From the NCBI RefSeq assembly GCF_963576545.1, contig NC_083641.1:19057523-19121522 (forward strand): a stretch of DNA of 64,000 bases, given 5' to 3'. Under the pieces are notes generated by a model, which saw only the letters and a list, made by a program, of their open reading frames with translations, made no database searches and was not told the DNA's origin. Positions 1-12,152 of this stretch are shown here, piece by piece. The stretch comes from Limanda limanda. Taxonomy: Eukaryota; Chordata; Actinopteri; Pleuronectiformes; Pleuronectidae. The position numbers were made by a program, and so were the translations under genes. Each line of letters begins with the position of its first letter. The first letter of the stretch is position 1.

Positions 1-1702
1 GAGGTTGTTGCAGTCTACCACTGTATCGCAAAGGTGTAAACGGAGACTCTGGATAAAGAGCAGAAACAAAGTCTTCTGGGAGAGAGATGTGTTGACCTTA
101 TTTGACGACGAGGACTGGAAAGCGAACTTTCGCATGACTCGCAGATCATTCCACAAGTTGTGTGGGATTATGGAAGGAGTCATGAAGCCCAACGAGGTGA
201 CTGTTCGTGCACCAATACCGCTCGAAATGAGGGTCGCCATCGTTCTGTACAAGCTGGCCAGCTGTGCCGAATACAGAGTTGTGGCCAACCAGTTCGGCGT
301 CCACAAAGCGACGGTTAGGAAGATGGTGTACCAGTTCTGTACAGGAATGGTTACGTCGGTCTTGGGACACTTCATCAAGCTGCCGACGACAGAAGAAGCC
401 ATCAACATAGCGAACCGATTCGAACAGAAGTTCAACATCCCCCAGATCATCGGGTGCATCGATGGAACCCACATTCCAGTTTTACCTCCAAGTGATGGCT
501 ACAAAGACTTCGTGAATCGCAAAGGATGGCCCTCGTATGTCCTCCAAGGCGTAGTGGACGACATGTATCGGTAAGTTTGGGCCAAATACATTTAGTTGTC
601 TGCACTGTGCAACGTGAATGTATACTAACTGATATGTTTATCTTTAAGCTTCTGGAGCATCAGCTGTAAGATGCCTGGGTGTTCTCATGACGCTAACGTG
701 CTGAGGCAATCGACGTTGTTCAGCCAGCCACACCTGTTACCTAAAGTAAGTCCAACTGTACTCTCATGACATATTAATGTATAGATAAAATCAATAAGAT
801 CAATAAATGATTTAAGCAACTGAAATTATTCATGCAGGAACTAGTGGGGCTACCACCAAGCTATTGATATTTCTAGTATGTTAAAAGCTTAAAGTGGTAT
901 GATGGTTTGTAAAAGACGGGCACCCCCACATATGCATACATGTGTGAATAGCTGAATGTTGGTGATCCAGTTTAGAGTTCCGCCCTTTGTGTGAATATGC
1001 TGGGCCATTTAGTAAACAATGGGAATGTGCCATTTAGTGAACAAGTCCAAAAGTAGTATGCAGTTTTGTAAAGGACGGGCACTCTTACATATGCATACAT
1101 GTGTGAATAGCTGAATGTTGGTGATCCAGTTTAAAGTTCCGCCCTTTGTGTGAATATGCTGGGCCATTTAGTAAACAATGGGAATGTGCCATTTAGTGAA
1201 CGAGTCCAACCCTGGTAAATTATATTGTTTCTCCTCCCAGGAACCAAGAGAAATCAATGGCGTCTCCATCGGCCACTTCCTGTTGGGAGACCCAGCGTAT
1301 ACTCTCATGGACTGGATCATGAAAGGCTACATCCATTCCCCAAACATCACCCCTGAGCAGGAGTCCTTCAATGTGTACTTAAGCTCTGCAAGGACCACGG
1401 TAGAGATTGCGTTTGGGAGACTGAAGTCACGCTGCAGAGTTTTGATGAAGCGAAGTGACTTCCACTATTCATTCACCCCTAAAGTGATTGCTACCTGTTG
1501 TGCGTTGCACAATTTCTGTGAAAATGAGAAGGAAGTTGTGAATCCCAACTGGTCAGTGGAAGCAGAAACACTTGCATCAAACCTGCCACAGCCAGGTGTC
1601 CGTGCCAACAATCATGCAGACAACACAAATGGACAGAGGATCAGAGGCGCCCTCACAGATTACCTGAGTGCAAACTTCCCCCTGCGCCGACCATACCTTT
1701 AG
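1..1702 (+). CDS. PIF/Harbinger transposase (HARBI1-like nuclease), 5' partial
   Basis: Three exons join in phase: start of window to 570 (donor GTAAGT), 649-745 (donor GTAAGT) and 1241-1702 (stop TAG). The product reads as a HARBI1/PIF DDE nuclease: first Asp in IGCIDGTHIPV, second in GCSHDANVLRQS, LLGDPAYTL before the third, and the Glu in VEIAFGRLKSRCRVL. The N-terminal part has the helix-turn-helix-like segment VANQFGVHKATVRKM. No ATG starts the first exon in the window (the frame is open to the left edge), so the protein is partial at its N terminus. In the family this enzyme cuts and pastes the element together with a Myb-like partner; the convergent gene at 3.2-4.1 kb is a candidate partner. 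No stop or frameshift is seen, so it could be a young autonomous copy. The intron at 746-1240 contains a tandem duplication. Confidence 0.85.
897..1210 (+). repeat. Tandem duplication of ~155 bp inside the transposase intron
   Basis: Bases 897-1050 and 1056-1210 are the same segment with a handful of substitutions. Both run from GTATG through the shared core GTGTGAATAGCTGAATGTTG to GAACNAGTCCAA. It lies wholly in the second intron of the Harbinger transposase. Confidence 0.9.
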
Positions 1703-1766
1703 ACGTCTTGATATTCAATACATTAATGCCAGTTTTTTTATAGTTTGTAAATACAATTATTATACA

Positions 1767-2165
1767 GTTCATGTTTGTTTCATCCCACAAATAAAGAAAC
1801 ACCCACTCACAGAAGTTTTGATTAAGTGTTTTATTTATCAAGTCTCAAGAATTTCGCTGCACTGAAGCAATTTGGTGGATGCGACAATAAACACTTTGAC
1901 TTGACTATTTATAAGAAGTACTAAATAGGTAAAACAAGGTATAAAAGCACACAAGTATAAAAGGTATACATATTAGGGATGAGCGAGTACAGCATTATCT
2001 GTATCTGTTAACCATATGAATTATCCGTATCCGTACCCGGAGTGGGCGGGGCCTAACCCGGAAGTGGGTGTGATTTAACCCGGAAGTGGGCTGGTTCAGC
2101 ATAACCTTCTTTTTTAACTCTTTTTTTTATGATTTTTTTATTTTTTTTTAATTTATTTCCACACC

Positions 2166-2198
<33 letters not shown>

Positions 2199-3430
2199 TG
2201 AGATGCGAGGGACGTTCACTGTCTCCCGGAGAAACGAACACTCTGTGTCCCCAGCACAGAAAGACGCGATCCACATTCGTTCACAAGTCACACAGACTGG
2301 CCTTGCTATTTTCACCTTACATTAACACTTAAAGTTTAGTGCAGTGTAATTGTTTGCCGTGATAATTAAATGCCAGTGTGATCATAAATGACAATTTCAA
2401 ACCATACAAACTGTCATGTTGTACTGTATTTAATAGAGGTTTACTTTACTGTAAAGTAAGTGTAAATGTAAAGTGAAAACAACAAAACCAGTCACCATGA
2501 CCCGTGAACAAATACAATTCACGTCTTTGCATACTAAAAACACAGAGCGTTCACTTCTCCGGGAGACAGTGAACGTCCCTCGCATCTGCAGCGCTCCTCT
2601 ACTGAGCCAATGCAGGTCTCGTGAAACATTTTACAAAGACTCGTACTCGAAGACCCAGTCGGGAAATGAACAAATCATTTCTGCTTCTTTGACTGAGCCT
2701 ATGGAACAGTCCCGATGCGCAGTGAACCTGAGTGACTGAGAGACAGAGAGCTGTTCTGTGAGTGAGTGAGCAGGGAGGAGCGCTGTGACGCTGTGTGAGG
2801 ATTTTCATTCAGTCCGAGCACAGATAATGACTCCGATTACTCGTAAAATAATCGTACTCGGCAAAAGTGCTTTATCCGTACCGGATACTCGTTTTAGCCG
2901 AGTATCCGGCTCATCTCTAATACAGATACATTGAGGTAGAGTTATGAAATTGTGCTGTATGAACGGTAAGGTGCAAATAAGAAAGGCGGTGTATATGGAC
3001 AGTGCATATATGGAAAAAATAAGAAAACCCATGGTAATAATATTACATCTATTGAGAGAATGGGTAGAACAATAAATATTCTTTACAGCGAGGTATGTAC
3101 AGGTCGCGTCCAAGGTGCAAAAAGACATATGTTTTATTCCAGAAATAAAGAAACACTCCGTCACAGAAGTTTTAGTGAAGTGTTTTATTTATAAGAAGTA
3201 CTAAAAAGGTAAAACAAGGTATAAAAGCACACAAGTATAAAAGGTATACATATACATTGAGGTAGAGTTATGAAGTTGTGCTGTATGAACGGTAAGGTGC
3301 AAATAAGTAAGGCGGTGTATATGGACAGTGCATATGGAAAATATAAGAAAACCCATGGTAATAATATAACATCTATTGAGAGAATGGGGAGAACAATAAA
3401 TGTAGTTTAAAGCGAGGTATGTACAGGTCG
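1767..3430. repeat. Segmental tandem duplication around the Harbinger 3' regions
   Basis: The stretch starting with AATAAAGAAACAC (about 1790 and 3146) and continuing through AAGGTATACATAT...GAGGTAGAGTTATGAA to GCGAGGTATGTACAGGTCG (about 3110 and 3430) occurs twice. The first copy is interrupted by the 946-bp hAT-like element at 1974-2919 and by a short L2/SINE-like tail (about 1833-1905, with ATGCGACAATAAACACTTTG). The second copy therefore serves as the empty site. Confidence 0.85.
1974..2919 (+). mobile_element. Non-autonomous hAT-like element, copy A (TAGRGATGAGC ends), with internal fold-back
   Basis: Ends are TAGGGATGAGC and, inverted, TAGAGATGAGC. Flanks are ATACATAT (1966-1973) and ATACAGAT (2920-2927), an 8-bp target-site duplication with one mismatch. 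The uninterrupted target is present at about 3246. No transposase is encoded. About 130 bp near 2200-2335 recurs inverted at about 2455-2590, so the element can fold on itself. A TG microsatellite lies at about 2169-2196. Related copies are at 24405-25367 and 30492-31276. Confidence 0.85.
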
Positions 3431-4000
3431 AGTTTTGATGGTGTTGTGGTTGTTGTGGTGCGTTTGGCCGAGATTGGAAAGCTTCAAATCTCTGCATCAT
3501 CCTCTCCATCATAGCGTCAGTGCTCTGGAGGATGCTGCTAATCAAGCACTCCTCCCGGGCCTCACTTCTGGCAACGTCCTCCTTCCATGCCTGTGCCATG
3601 AGTCTCATCTCCTGTAGCAGATCAGTTTCCCTCAATCGCCTTGACTGCTGCTGGGTCCTTGTCCCTTAAGAAAGAAAGGACAGGTATAAAGTTAGTTTTA
3701 TCCCTAACGGTTTGGCATGTGGTGGTAACCATCTTGACATCAGCTGTTTGTTATACTACACAGGATGAGTGGATGCATCACATGAAGATTCTTTGTGATG
3801 CCCATATGTTGATGCAGTTTTACTATTGCAGCACTTACCAGGTAGATCTGTCGTATTTGTACTTAATGGCGTACTTGATCGAGGTGGAGTGGAAATGGTA
3901 GATGTCTCCCTAGGTGAGGAGGATCCAGGTAAGCCCTCCAGTAGCGAGGTCTCAGTCTCCTCAACGTCCATTGTAGCATCTATAAGATGGTACAGCACAA
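3201..4000 (-). CDS. Harbinger second ORF (Myb-like partner family), 5' incomplete
   Basis: Two exons on the minus strand join in phase. One runs from an acceptor at about 3990 (CATCTTATAG) through MDVEETETSLLEG to the donor at about 3839 (GTAAGTGC). The other starts at about 3667 and reads QQQSRRLRETDLLQEMRLMA, then a Met/Glu/Arg-rich helix and a Gln/His-rich tail. This resembles the C-terminal half of the Myb/SANT-like ORF2 protein that accompanies Harbinger nucleases. The DNA-binding N-terminal exon is not found between 4.1 and 4.8 kb, so the gene is truncated or its exon is too diverged to see. The convergent layout with the nuclease fits the family. Assignment is by composition and position, not by a diagnostic motif. 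Confidence 0.5.
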
Positions 4001-4079
4001 AACGTTCATAATCAAAGTTAACTTTATGGCATGTACACTTTATGTAATGCACACTATTACCCTTGCAACTAGCTTTCAT

Positions 4080-4785
4080 CCTAAATTGAAATGTAAGTCA
4101 GGGAGAAGGTCTACTACACGTAAACACATTTCCTCAAACAATAGCCCAGCTAGCATGTGGCATCGATGTCATTTTATGAATGTACCTTTTTTACATCGGC
4201 GGTTTAATTACGCAAGTTAGGGGAAGGTAAACGTGTTTTAACACATATTTAGCACTGCTAGCACGTTTCTCAAAGACAACGGGCCAGCTAGCAAGTGGCA
4301 CCCATGTTAGCTTCGAAAGTTAGGTTTGGCAAGTGGGACCCAGGTTAACCTTATGTTTTCTGACTGTAACCAGTGCTTAATTTGTAAATCACAAGGTGCC
4401 GGAACGCAAAGTACATATGACACCGCAGGGATGACCAGACGGGCACAGGTCCCGGAACGCATACAGAAAACGGTGCTGAAAAAAACATGCAAATGCCCAC
4501 TGACAATGCTGTGGGACTTACAAGCCTTAATTTCAAATAATATCGATGGTATAAATTTTATGACAATAATTTACAATTATTTTAGGCTATACTGCACAGC
4601 ACAGGCAAATGCCCACATCAACACAGGTGGGACTTACAGTCAGCAATTCATTTCTCAACATAGATCTAACTTGTAAAACATAAAAAATAAAAGTTCAAAG
4701 CTTACAATAAATCACATAAATCTTCCATTATTATTATTTAAAGATTGGCACGGCGGCCTATTAATAGACAGTATGCTCACCATAT
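4080..4785. other. No gene seen; AT-rich spacer
   Basis: About 700 bp between the Harbinger ORF2 exon and the hAT remnant. Two loosely similar stretches (4095-4170 and 4215-4310, both with GCTAGCA and CCAGCTAGCA) suggest an old duplication. No splice-bounded or conserved coding segment was recognised. Confidence 0.5.
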
Positions 4786-6307
4786 TTAGTTGTCCAAAAC
4801 ACCCCACATCACGACCATGTCCGGATTCTCCTCCTCCTCCCTGTTTCGGGTTTTACTGCGTGTGTCTGTGGCAGTTCTGTGTCCTTTGGCCACCCACAAC
4901 CTCACGTACGGGACTGGATTGAATTTAGCCAGGGGGGGTCCAACAAGATTTAAGAAGAGTAACGATGATATGGTGGATGTGAGCAGAGAGGAACGGTTGG
5001 GAGTGCAAATCAAGTTCATTTGCGAAAATCCGCGCTCACATTCAGCACTCGTAATAGGAATGCTGTTGACAGCTACAAGTAGCTCCATCAGTTCATCGGG
5101 GATGTCTTTTCCATCCGAGTCCCTGTGTTTCCTGTAGGCCCGTATGACTGTGCGCGGGTTAGCAATGTTAAAGCGCTGGCACAGCAACTCCACCTCAGTC
5201 TCTCCATACAGCGCACCTGCGTCCTCAGGCCAGTACTGTGCGTAAAGCACCTTCAGCTCCTCAATGAACTTGTTGTATCCAGTTTTATCAGGCAGCCGGC
5301 CTCCTTGAGACAACATACGTTCCTCCAAGTTCTTAGCCACAGTTAGGAAAAACTGCTTCGGGTCGAGTTTTTTGTCGCTTGATTTTCCTCCATTCAATGT
5401 GATGGAGAGAGTTTTCCTCAATTCCCCTCTGGCTCAGTTCAGTGTAGCGCCCTGGCCGATCCGACATGGCCTCAAGTACCCTGATATCCCGACAAATTGT
5501 CTTGTGTGCCGAAATAATGGTAATGTCTCCTTTTTGAAGCTCGACTGAGAGCTCTGATAATTCTTGCAATGCATCGCACATGATGCCTAAGTTGTTCACA
5601 AACGCATGCGAAGATATGCGCATAGCAAGTCCACTGTATGTTTGCTTCGTGACGCTATCACGGGAGGGATCTTCTGATGCAGTTTTGAAATGCTTGTAAA
5701 GTGCTGGATAGTTCTTCCACACTGCTTCAACGGTTCTAAAACTTGATGCCATCCATCTAGTGTCTAAAATCCGACCTATTTTGCATAGCTGGACATCTAG
5801 GCTCTCTGCAGACTCCCTCAGCTGCATTCGGTTTTTGTTAGATGTGCTATACAGTGAATATAACTTGTCCATCAATATTTTAAAGTGATTTATAGCTCCC
5901 ATCTCTTTCACTACATCCGGGACTGCGAGCTCAAGCCTGTGGGCTGAGCAGTGCCACACTGTAATGTATGGGAAAATGGCCTGGAGCCTACTCGCTACTC
6001 CGTTTTTGCGTCCTAACATGACAGAAGCGCCATCACAAGTTACTCCAATAAGGGTTTTAGAGAGAAAATCCTGAGTCAAATGCAGGCGCTCTAGAGCAGT
6101 TAAGAGTTGGTGGACAATGCCTTGAGCAGTTAGATCATCTAGCTCTACCAGTTCAGTAAAAATGTTTGTAGGCTTGTCCATATCTGGTAGCTGAACCCTA
6201 ATATATAATATCAAGCAACTCTTTTTGCTTAAACTGGTTGACTCATCCAGCATTGTACTGAGTTTGGGTGCGCACTGTACTTTTTTTTCAAACAGTTTTC
6301 TTTTCAT
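4786..6307 (-). pseudogene. hAT-family transposase remnant (KIAA1586/ZMYM-like), frameshifted
   Basis: Two minus-strand frames make one protein. The upstream part (to about 5420) has the RNase-H-like hAT core: LDESTSLSKKSCLILYIRV, GVTCDGASVMLGRKNG, VWHCSAHRLELAV and ILDTRWMASSFR. The downstream part carries the hAT C-terminal dimerisation block (ITSAECERGFSQMNLICTP). The two halves are out of frame with each other near 5410-5425. No N-terminal zinc finger or start is seen at the 6307 end. The broken frame and missing N terminus point to a dead copy; an exapted gene cannot be excluded, because long stretches stay open. Confidence 0.75.
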
Positions 6308-6329
6308 TTCTTCCGAAATATGTTTCTAA

Positions 6330-6680
6330 AACGCGCCCCAATTCAATGGAACTTTGAACATATGTGCAAACAAACACACACGCACACACACATACCTACT
6401 CTTGTCTCTCTATAGCTGTGAGAACACTCTTTGACATAATGCATTCCCTAGCCCCCGACCCTAGATCTTACCCTAAAACCATGTCTTAACCCTCAAATAG
6501 CCCTATAAATATTTGAGGACCAGTCAAAATCTCCTAACAATATTGAACCAAATTGTGCCCTCATAGCTTAAGAAAGGCATGCACACATACAGGGAGAGAG
6601 AGAGACAGATCTATACAGCTATCCTTACTAAGACTTTGCATTGATTTACACCTTAGCCATGACCAATTCATAGCCAACCC
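6330..6680. repeat. Dispersed teleost-type intergenic repeat
   Basis: The run CCCCAATTCAATGGAACTTT... (6339) recurs at about 8470. It is followed by the CTCTCTATAGCTGTGAGAAC / ATGCATTCCCTAGCCCC / CTTAACCCTCAAATAGCCCT series that I recognise as a common fish interspersed repeat. Confidence 0.5.
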
Positions 6681-6700
6681 TAATCCCTGACCACTGCTAA

Positions 6701-6753
6701 ACACAGACAGACAGACAGACAGTCAGACAGACAGACAGACAGAGAGACAGACA

Positions 6754-6820
<67 letters not shown>
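6701..6820. repeat. Microsatellites (CAGA)n then (CA)n
   Basis: An imperfect CAGA tract (6701-6755) runs directly into a pure CA tract of about 65 bp (6756-6820). Cysteine/valine ORFs called here are artefacts. Confidence 0.95.
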
Positions 6821-6822
<2 letters not shown>

Positions 6823-7157
6823 CATGTTAAGACCCTGAGTTAGACCAACCACGCACGACACAAGTTCAGTGTGTCGTCGCACTTAAGTAAACTGCACAAT
6901 GTCCCACAATATCACAAACAAGTGTAGGATAATGTAAAACAGAGTGTGGGAAAACAGTTTGCGTTTTGAGAACAATTCGTATTTTATGGCACTTACAAAA
7001 TGTGTCAAGTTTAAAACTATATTAACACACACCCAGCATGTGTATGTAGGTGTGAGTTGTGATCAGGTGAATTACTTGTTAGTTGGGGGGTGTGATGGCA
7101 AGGACTGAACTGGCTCAACCAGTCAGACTTGATAGGCTTTTTATACCATGTAAATGT

Positions 7158-7270
<113 letters not shown>

Positions 7271-7489
7271 GTCTGTCTCAATCTCTGTGTGTGTGTCTCT
7301 CTGTCTCTCTCTTTATTATTGAATACTTTTGCTGTTGTGTCTGATGATGAACAGACTTCTATATGAATGGAAATAATATTTCTCCTAAGATACTCGACCA
7401 TTACTGACAATAATCCATCAATTCATTGACTTTCAGTTATGCTGCAAAGTGTTTATTCGAGTCAATGCTGCAAATATATTGCTGATGTT

Positions 7490-8290
7490 CTCCACTAGTA
7501 AGCTAGTAGGCATTTTAGCTGTCACTAGCTTACTAGTAAGCCCTTTTAGCCTCACTAGTTTGCTAGTAAGGTCAAAAGACACTTCAACTAGTTAACTAGC
7601 TCAAATTTCAACCCCACTTGCTTAAAAGTAAACATTTTGCACCTCACTAGTTTGCTAGTAAGGTCAAAATAGGCTTGTACTACTAAACTAGTGGGTATTT
7701 TGACCCCACTAGTTTACTAGTATACATTTTGCACCTCACTAGTTTGCTAGTAAGGTCAAAATAGGCTTTTAATAGTAAACTAGTGGGTATTTCGACCCCA
7801 CTAGTTTACTAGTACACATTTTGCACCCCACTAGTTTGCTAGTAAGGTCCAAATAGGCCTTTACTAGTAAACTAGTGGGTATATTTGCCTGCACTATAGC
7901 TTACTAGTGCATTTGGGCTCCCACTAGTTCAACTAATGCAGAAAATTGTAGGCCACTAGTTTACTAGTGAGCTGAATCCATGTTTGACTAGCTTACATGT
8001 CAGAGCTTTTGCAGCTCACTCGTTAGCTAGTAACACTTTCAGCAATACTAGTTCGGTCCAGAGGGCCACTAGTGCGGCAAAAAGCCCGCTAGTAGGGACT
8101 TTGGTGCTACTAGTGCAGCTCACAGTGTTACTAGTACATATTCTGTTGTAACTAGTTGAACAAAAGTGCCACTAGTTGCTGTAAAAGAGTGACTAGTAAG
8201 ATTTTTTGTTCAACTAGTACACTACAATGCTGAACTAGTGCTGCCAAATGTCCAACTAGTGCTGACAAAGACCGAACTAGTGGAGGGGAC
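7490..8290. repeat. ACTAGT-rich minisatellite array with 92-bp higher-order units
   Basis: CTAGT or ACTAGT motifs occur every 10-30 bp for about 800 bp. Four consecutive units have an exact 92-bp spacing (CCTCACTAG or CCCCACTAG at 7550, 7642, 7734, 7826). Each unit carries an inverted pair, GGTCAAAATA ... TATTTTGACC, with the ACTAGT motifs extending the arms, so each unit can form a hairpin. From about 7915 the spacing shortens and the spacers between ACTAGT motifs become unlike each other. Confidence 0.9.
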
Positions 8291-8559
8291 TGAAATTTAA
8301 TATCAAGGATTTGGAATAAATGCTCAAACGGCTTGCCATACTCCCACCCACACACACACACACAACCGCGCGTCCTGTGCTTTCATCTTGCACTTTCACT
8401 TTTAGTGTCACACTCCACCTGTGGACCTGTCAGTCAACACGGGGGCGGGGTCACATTGCTAGAACACGCCCCAATTCAATGGAACTTTGAAAATATGTGC
8501 ACACAAACACACACGCACGCTCTTACCTACTACATAACACATAATATAAAAAAAAAGTA

Positions 8560-11500
8560 GACATGAAATACATGAGATCATCCTCTGTGTCTTATCTGCT
8601 GTGTCCGTCCGTTCGCGGTACCAGTTGGAAGAACAACATCCTAAAATAAGGGTTCCATCCTGTCAGGTAGACAGTATCACAGCAGTGAGAAACCTTGTCA
8701 GGGGATTTCCACTACTTTAGACACTGGTCAGTGGAATTTTCCATAACACCTCTTACAGTCTTAACTCAGCTTTGTGTCATTATAAATGTATGACATTAAA
8801 AACACTTCAATCCTGACCTAGGTTTTGTAAACACAGTGAGTTTAATGCGTTACTAAAATGGATAAAGGAGAATTTCTTTGATGTCACTTTTTCCATCCCT
8901 CTGGTGGAATGAAGCAGTGTCATTCAACATCTGGGCTGATGGCCTTGACCTCTCTACTAGGAAAGAAAGACGGAAGTGGAAGAGCCTTCCATGGACATGA
9001 TCCCAGGAAATGGCGCGTGTTTGTGTTTCCATGTTACCATGTTCTGTAGTTTAGAAGAACAACAGTAAAATGGTAACTAACCCACAGCTATCAAGAGTAA
9101 GTAGTATTATAGGTGTGAAAGTGTACTCTGAAGGTGATGTATAATCCAGCTCGGGTTTAGATTTTATTCAAATATATATTCACACATCTCCACAGGTAAA
9201 TCATATATATTCAACGTGTTTGGGTGGGAAGCCTGTGAGTCAGTATTTGCATTGCTCACTCTCATTATGGTTTGTTCCTATATTAGGATGTTAGCGACAC
9301 CAGAGTTCATGATATGTTGACCTTTGACATCTCTCTGCAACGCACTCAGCAGCCAAATGATATTACAGCTCCACTATCTGAAATCATTGTAGCAGCCAAG
9401 CATCCACTTCCGATAGTATTATACCAAGTCGCCAGCGAAATGGAAGGTCATGGTCGGAAGGAAAGGATAGGTGGAGCAGAGAGGGAGATAATTAAGAATA
9501 GTAAAGCTCTTGCCTCAGATGCAGCTTAATACTGCAAAATAAGCAACATGTTCACCAGGGAGGGACCAAGTCAGTCCAGAGACAATGTTCAGCAATACAG
9601 GACTGCGTTCAAACCAGCCTCCACTCCGAAACACAGGGTCAGACTAGCCCCCACTCATTTCAAGTGCGCATTGTTTCTAAGCATTAAGTTACAAGTGTGT
9701 TAGAGTGATTTCAAAATCAAATCGACTCTCCTGTAAATGGGACGTCACATTTGTTCAGTCTGTGAACGCATTCATTAATTAATCGATTCATTTATTAAAT
9801 TACAAACAATTATTGAACAGAATAAAGCAATGACACATAATACATACAATTTATAATAAAAAATGATAACTGCCTTTGAAACTTACACAAGAAATCGAGA
9901 CTTAGAAAATGAATGACTTCTTATACCAGTGTGTGAATAATTAGTCAAACTTAATAATTCAGGTTACAAAATATCAGGCGTTCATTGAGAATCTATCTGT
10001 TACCAAAGATTAATTTCACTTCACAATGAAACTTCACCACCTCAGAGTCTCACTATGACAACATCAGAACATCTGTTTTAAAATTTCAAAGTAAATGCAC
10101 TGTTTTGGTTGTGGCAACAGATAAACAGATTCTTATGGCACTTAACAAAGATGATGTGATTGAAAAGATTGCAGAGGGCAGTGAGTTACTCATACTTATT
10201 TACTAGTCTCGTAACTATCACATCAACAAATAGGGTTAGCCTGTAAAATTAGGGGTCTGATGCTTTGCTTGAAAAGGGGGGACTGGAAAGGAGTCAAATT
10301 ACTGGCCTGTATTATTGTCCAAGTCCGCCCCTACCTGGGACCAACAAGGATACAGATTCACTCTGCACTACATCTTAAAGCAGAATACTAATATATATAT
10401 GATTAACCGATTTATCTAAGTTTCCTTCAGAAACATGGTACATTTTTTTATTTGTATTTTCTAGTCTTGATGACCATTCAAAGCATTCAAAGAGATTCAC
10501 CCACACATTCATACAAACAAAATGTTTTTTGTACATTTTTTCTTATTCCGTTCAAAGGGACTTTATTATTCCCTTTTACCCTGTTAGGTGTGCTGGCATA
10601 AAAAAAACAAGATCTGCAATGACCTTAGTTTATAATCAGAGATTAACAAAACAAATAAGTAAGTGAAAAATAAACATTCATTTAGTTATGTGATTCAACG
10701 GAATTTTGGATAGATGGAATTTATACAGGTTATAGTAACAAAAGCAACAGAGAATACATACCAAAAACAGAAATAAACTAAATACATTATGAAAATACAG
10801 CAAAGAATCACATGTGTGACAGAGGATCCCTGCCTTTGTGTGGAGAGGTGAAGCATTGCAGTGGGGTGTAGTCTGAGAGGCTGGTCCAGGTACTGTACCA
10901 TGACTAGAATGTCTGGTTGGTCTGTTGAACTGGTACAGCTGCATTCCTATCATGAGGCATGGGCATGATTTGATAATCAGGTGAGGCTCAACAGAAACAC
11001 TGACCGGGCTAATGAAGATGCTGATGAAGAAGAAAACCTCAAGAAATGTTCAGCAAGTGTATATTTAATAATTAGCTACAGCCACAAGGCAGGAGAGAAG
11101 AGTGATGTTTGAGTGATCATCAGTTTAATGGATCAAAATCAGCTCAGAGAAGCTGTTCTGCTCCTGATTATGACCTCTATGAGGAAGGAGATTAACAAAA
11201 AATTCCACCCAGTAACATTCCCTATCATGGCGCTCATCTGGGTAAGCAAAACAGTCCAGACATTGTCTTCTCCCCCAGCTTCCTCCTGCCACTGTTGGCA
11301 TGATGACAGATGGAATCTGTCAAGTTCACCCTCCCAGCCAGGCTACTGATTCCTCAAAAAAAGAGTAATCACAAGAAAATTAGCTTTGCATATTAGAAGG
11401 GGAGCGCTGTTCTCTGTTCTCTAGAGCTTAGAGTCATTGTTGTGGTGACAGTGTTGTGGATGAGAACAAAATGAGGTAAAAAACAATAGAGAGCGGTTTT

Positions 11501-11810
11501 GCGTAATCCTGTTTACTAAGAAAACAAGAACAGCAGATGAAAACAGTAGCAGACAGCACAGAGAACAGTGAGAGTCCTGTAACACCTGAACATCGCCTGC
11601 AGCAGAGAGGTCGTGAAATGGGTAAGTAACTGAACCAAAGCTGAAATAGACATTTAAAAGTAATAGATACATGTTTAAACTAGACCGATGCAACATGCTA
11701 ATCAGTGAGCTGAACTTTAGAGGTGCTCATTGGTGGAGATATTTTCTGTGGACAGACTGAGGCCAGTTCTTTCCCCCTGTTTTCAGTCTCAATGCTAAGC
11801 TAAGCTAACC
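8560..11810. other. No supportable gene; gene-poor spacer upstream of the syntaxin-type exons
   Basis: Both strands were read for splice-bounded conserved peptides. Short ORFs (for example 9314-9529) have no recognisable domain. If the syntaxin-type exons at 12-13 kb belong to a whole gene, its upstream exons were looked for here and not found. The interval could be an intron of that gene. Confidence 0.4.
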
Positions 11811-12152
11811 ACCTGCTGGCTCCAGCTCCTCATTCCCCATATTCACAGAGAGTGGTGTGTATTTATCCCATGTAACTCTCCTTCTTCTTACAAGCCACCA
11901 CAGTGGAACAACTGTGCCACCTCTTGGTAAATATCTGTAACAGCACTCAAAGGTGGAATAATTCCATGCACCACATGACCCCAACTCCCTTCAAGGGTCC
12001 TGATCTGTATAATTATTTACCCACTTATAATCAAACACTGTGCAGCAACAACATTTCCTCTTCTCCTTTTCTTTTTATTCTTTCTCCTTTTTCCACTGAA
12101 TTATGATTTGACTCCAGTCTTCTTGTTTCCCATCTCATTGTCCCCCATGCAG

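Noticed and set aside
7490..8290. CRISPR-like array
   Set aside because: Repeat units are 92 bp or irregular, with internal palindromes and no uniform spacers; the context is eukaryotic.
8905..9000. Short + strand peptide WNEAVSFNIWADGLDLSTRK that recalls the PH region of ELMO-type proteins
   Set aside because: Only about 15 residues look familiar; a stop follows within 30 codons, and no splice sites or neighbouring exons were found.
9314..9529. 71-codon ORF on +
   Set aside because: No domain, no splice context, composition of random sequence.
10130..10200. NKDDVIEKIAEGSE-like reading on + as a possible exon
   Set aside because: No consistent splice sites and no family match.
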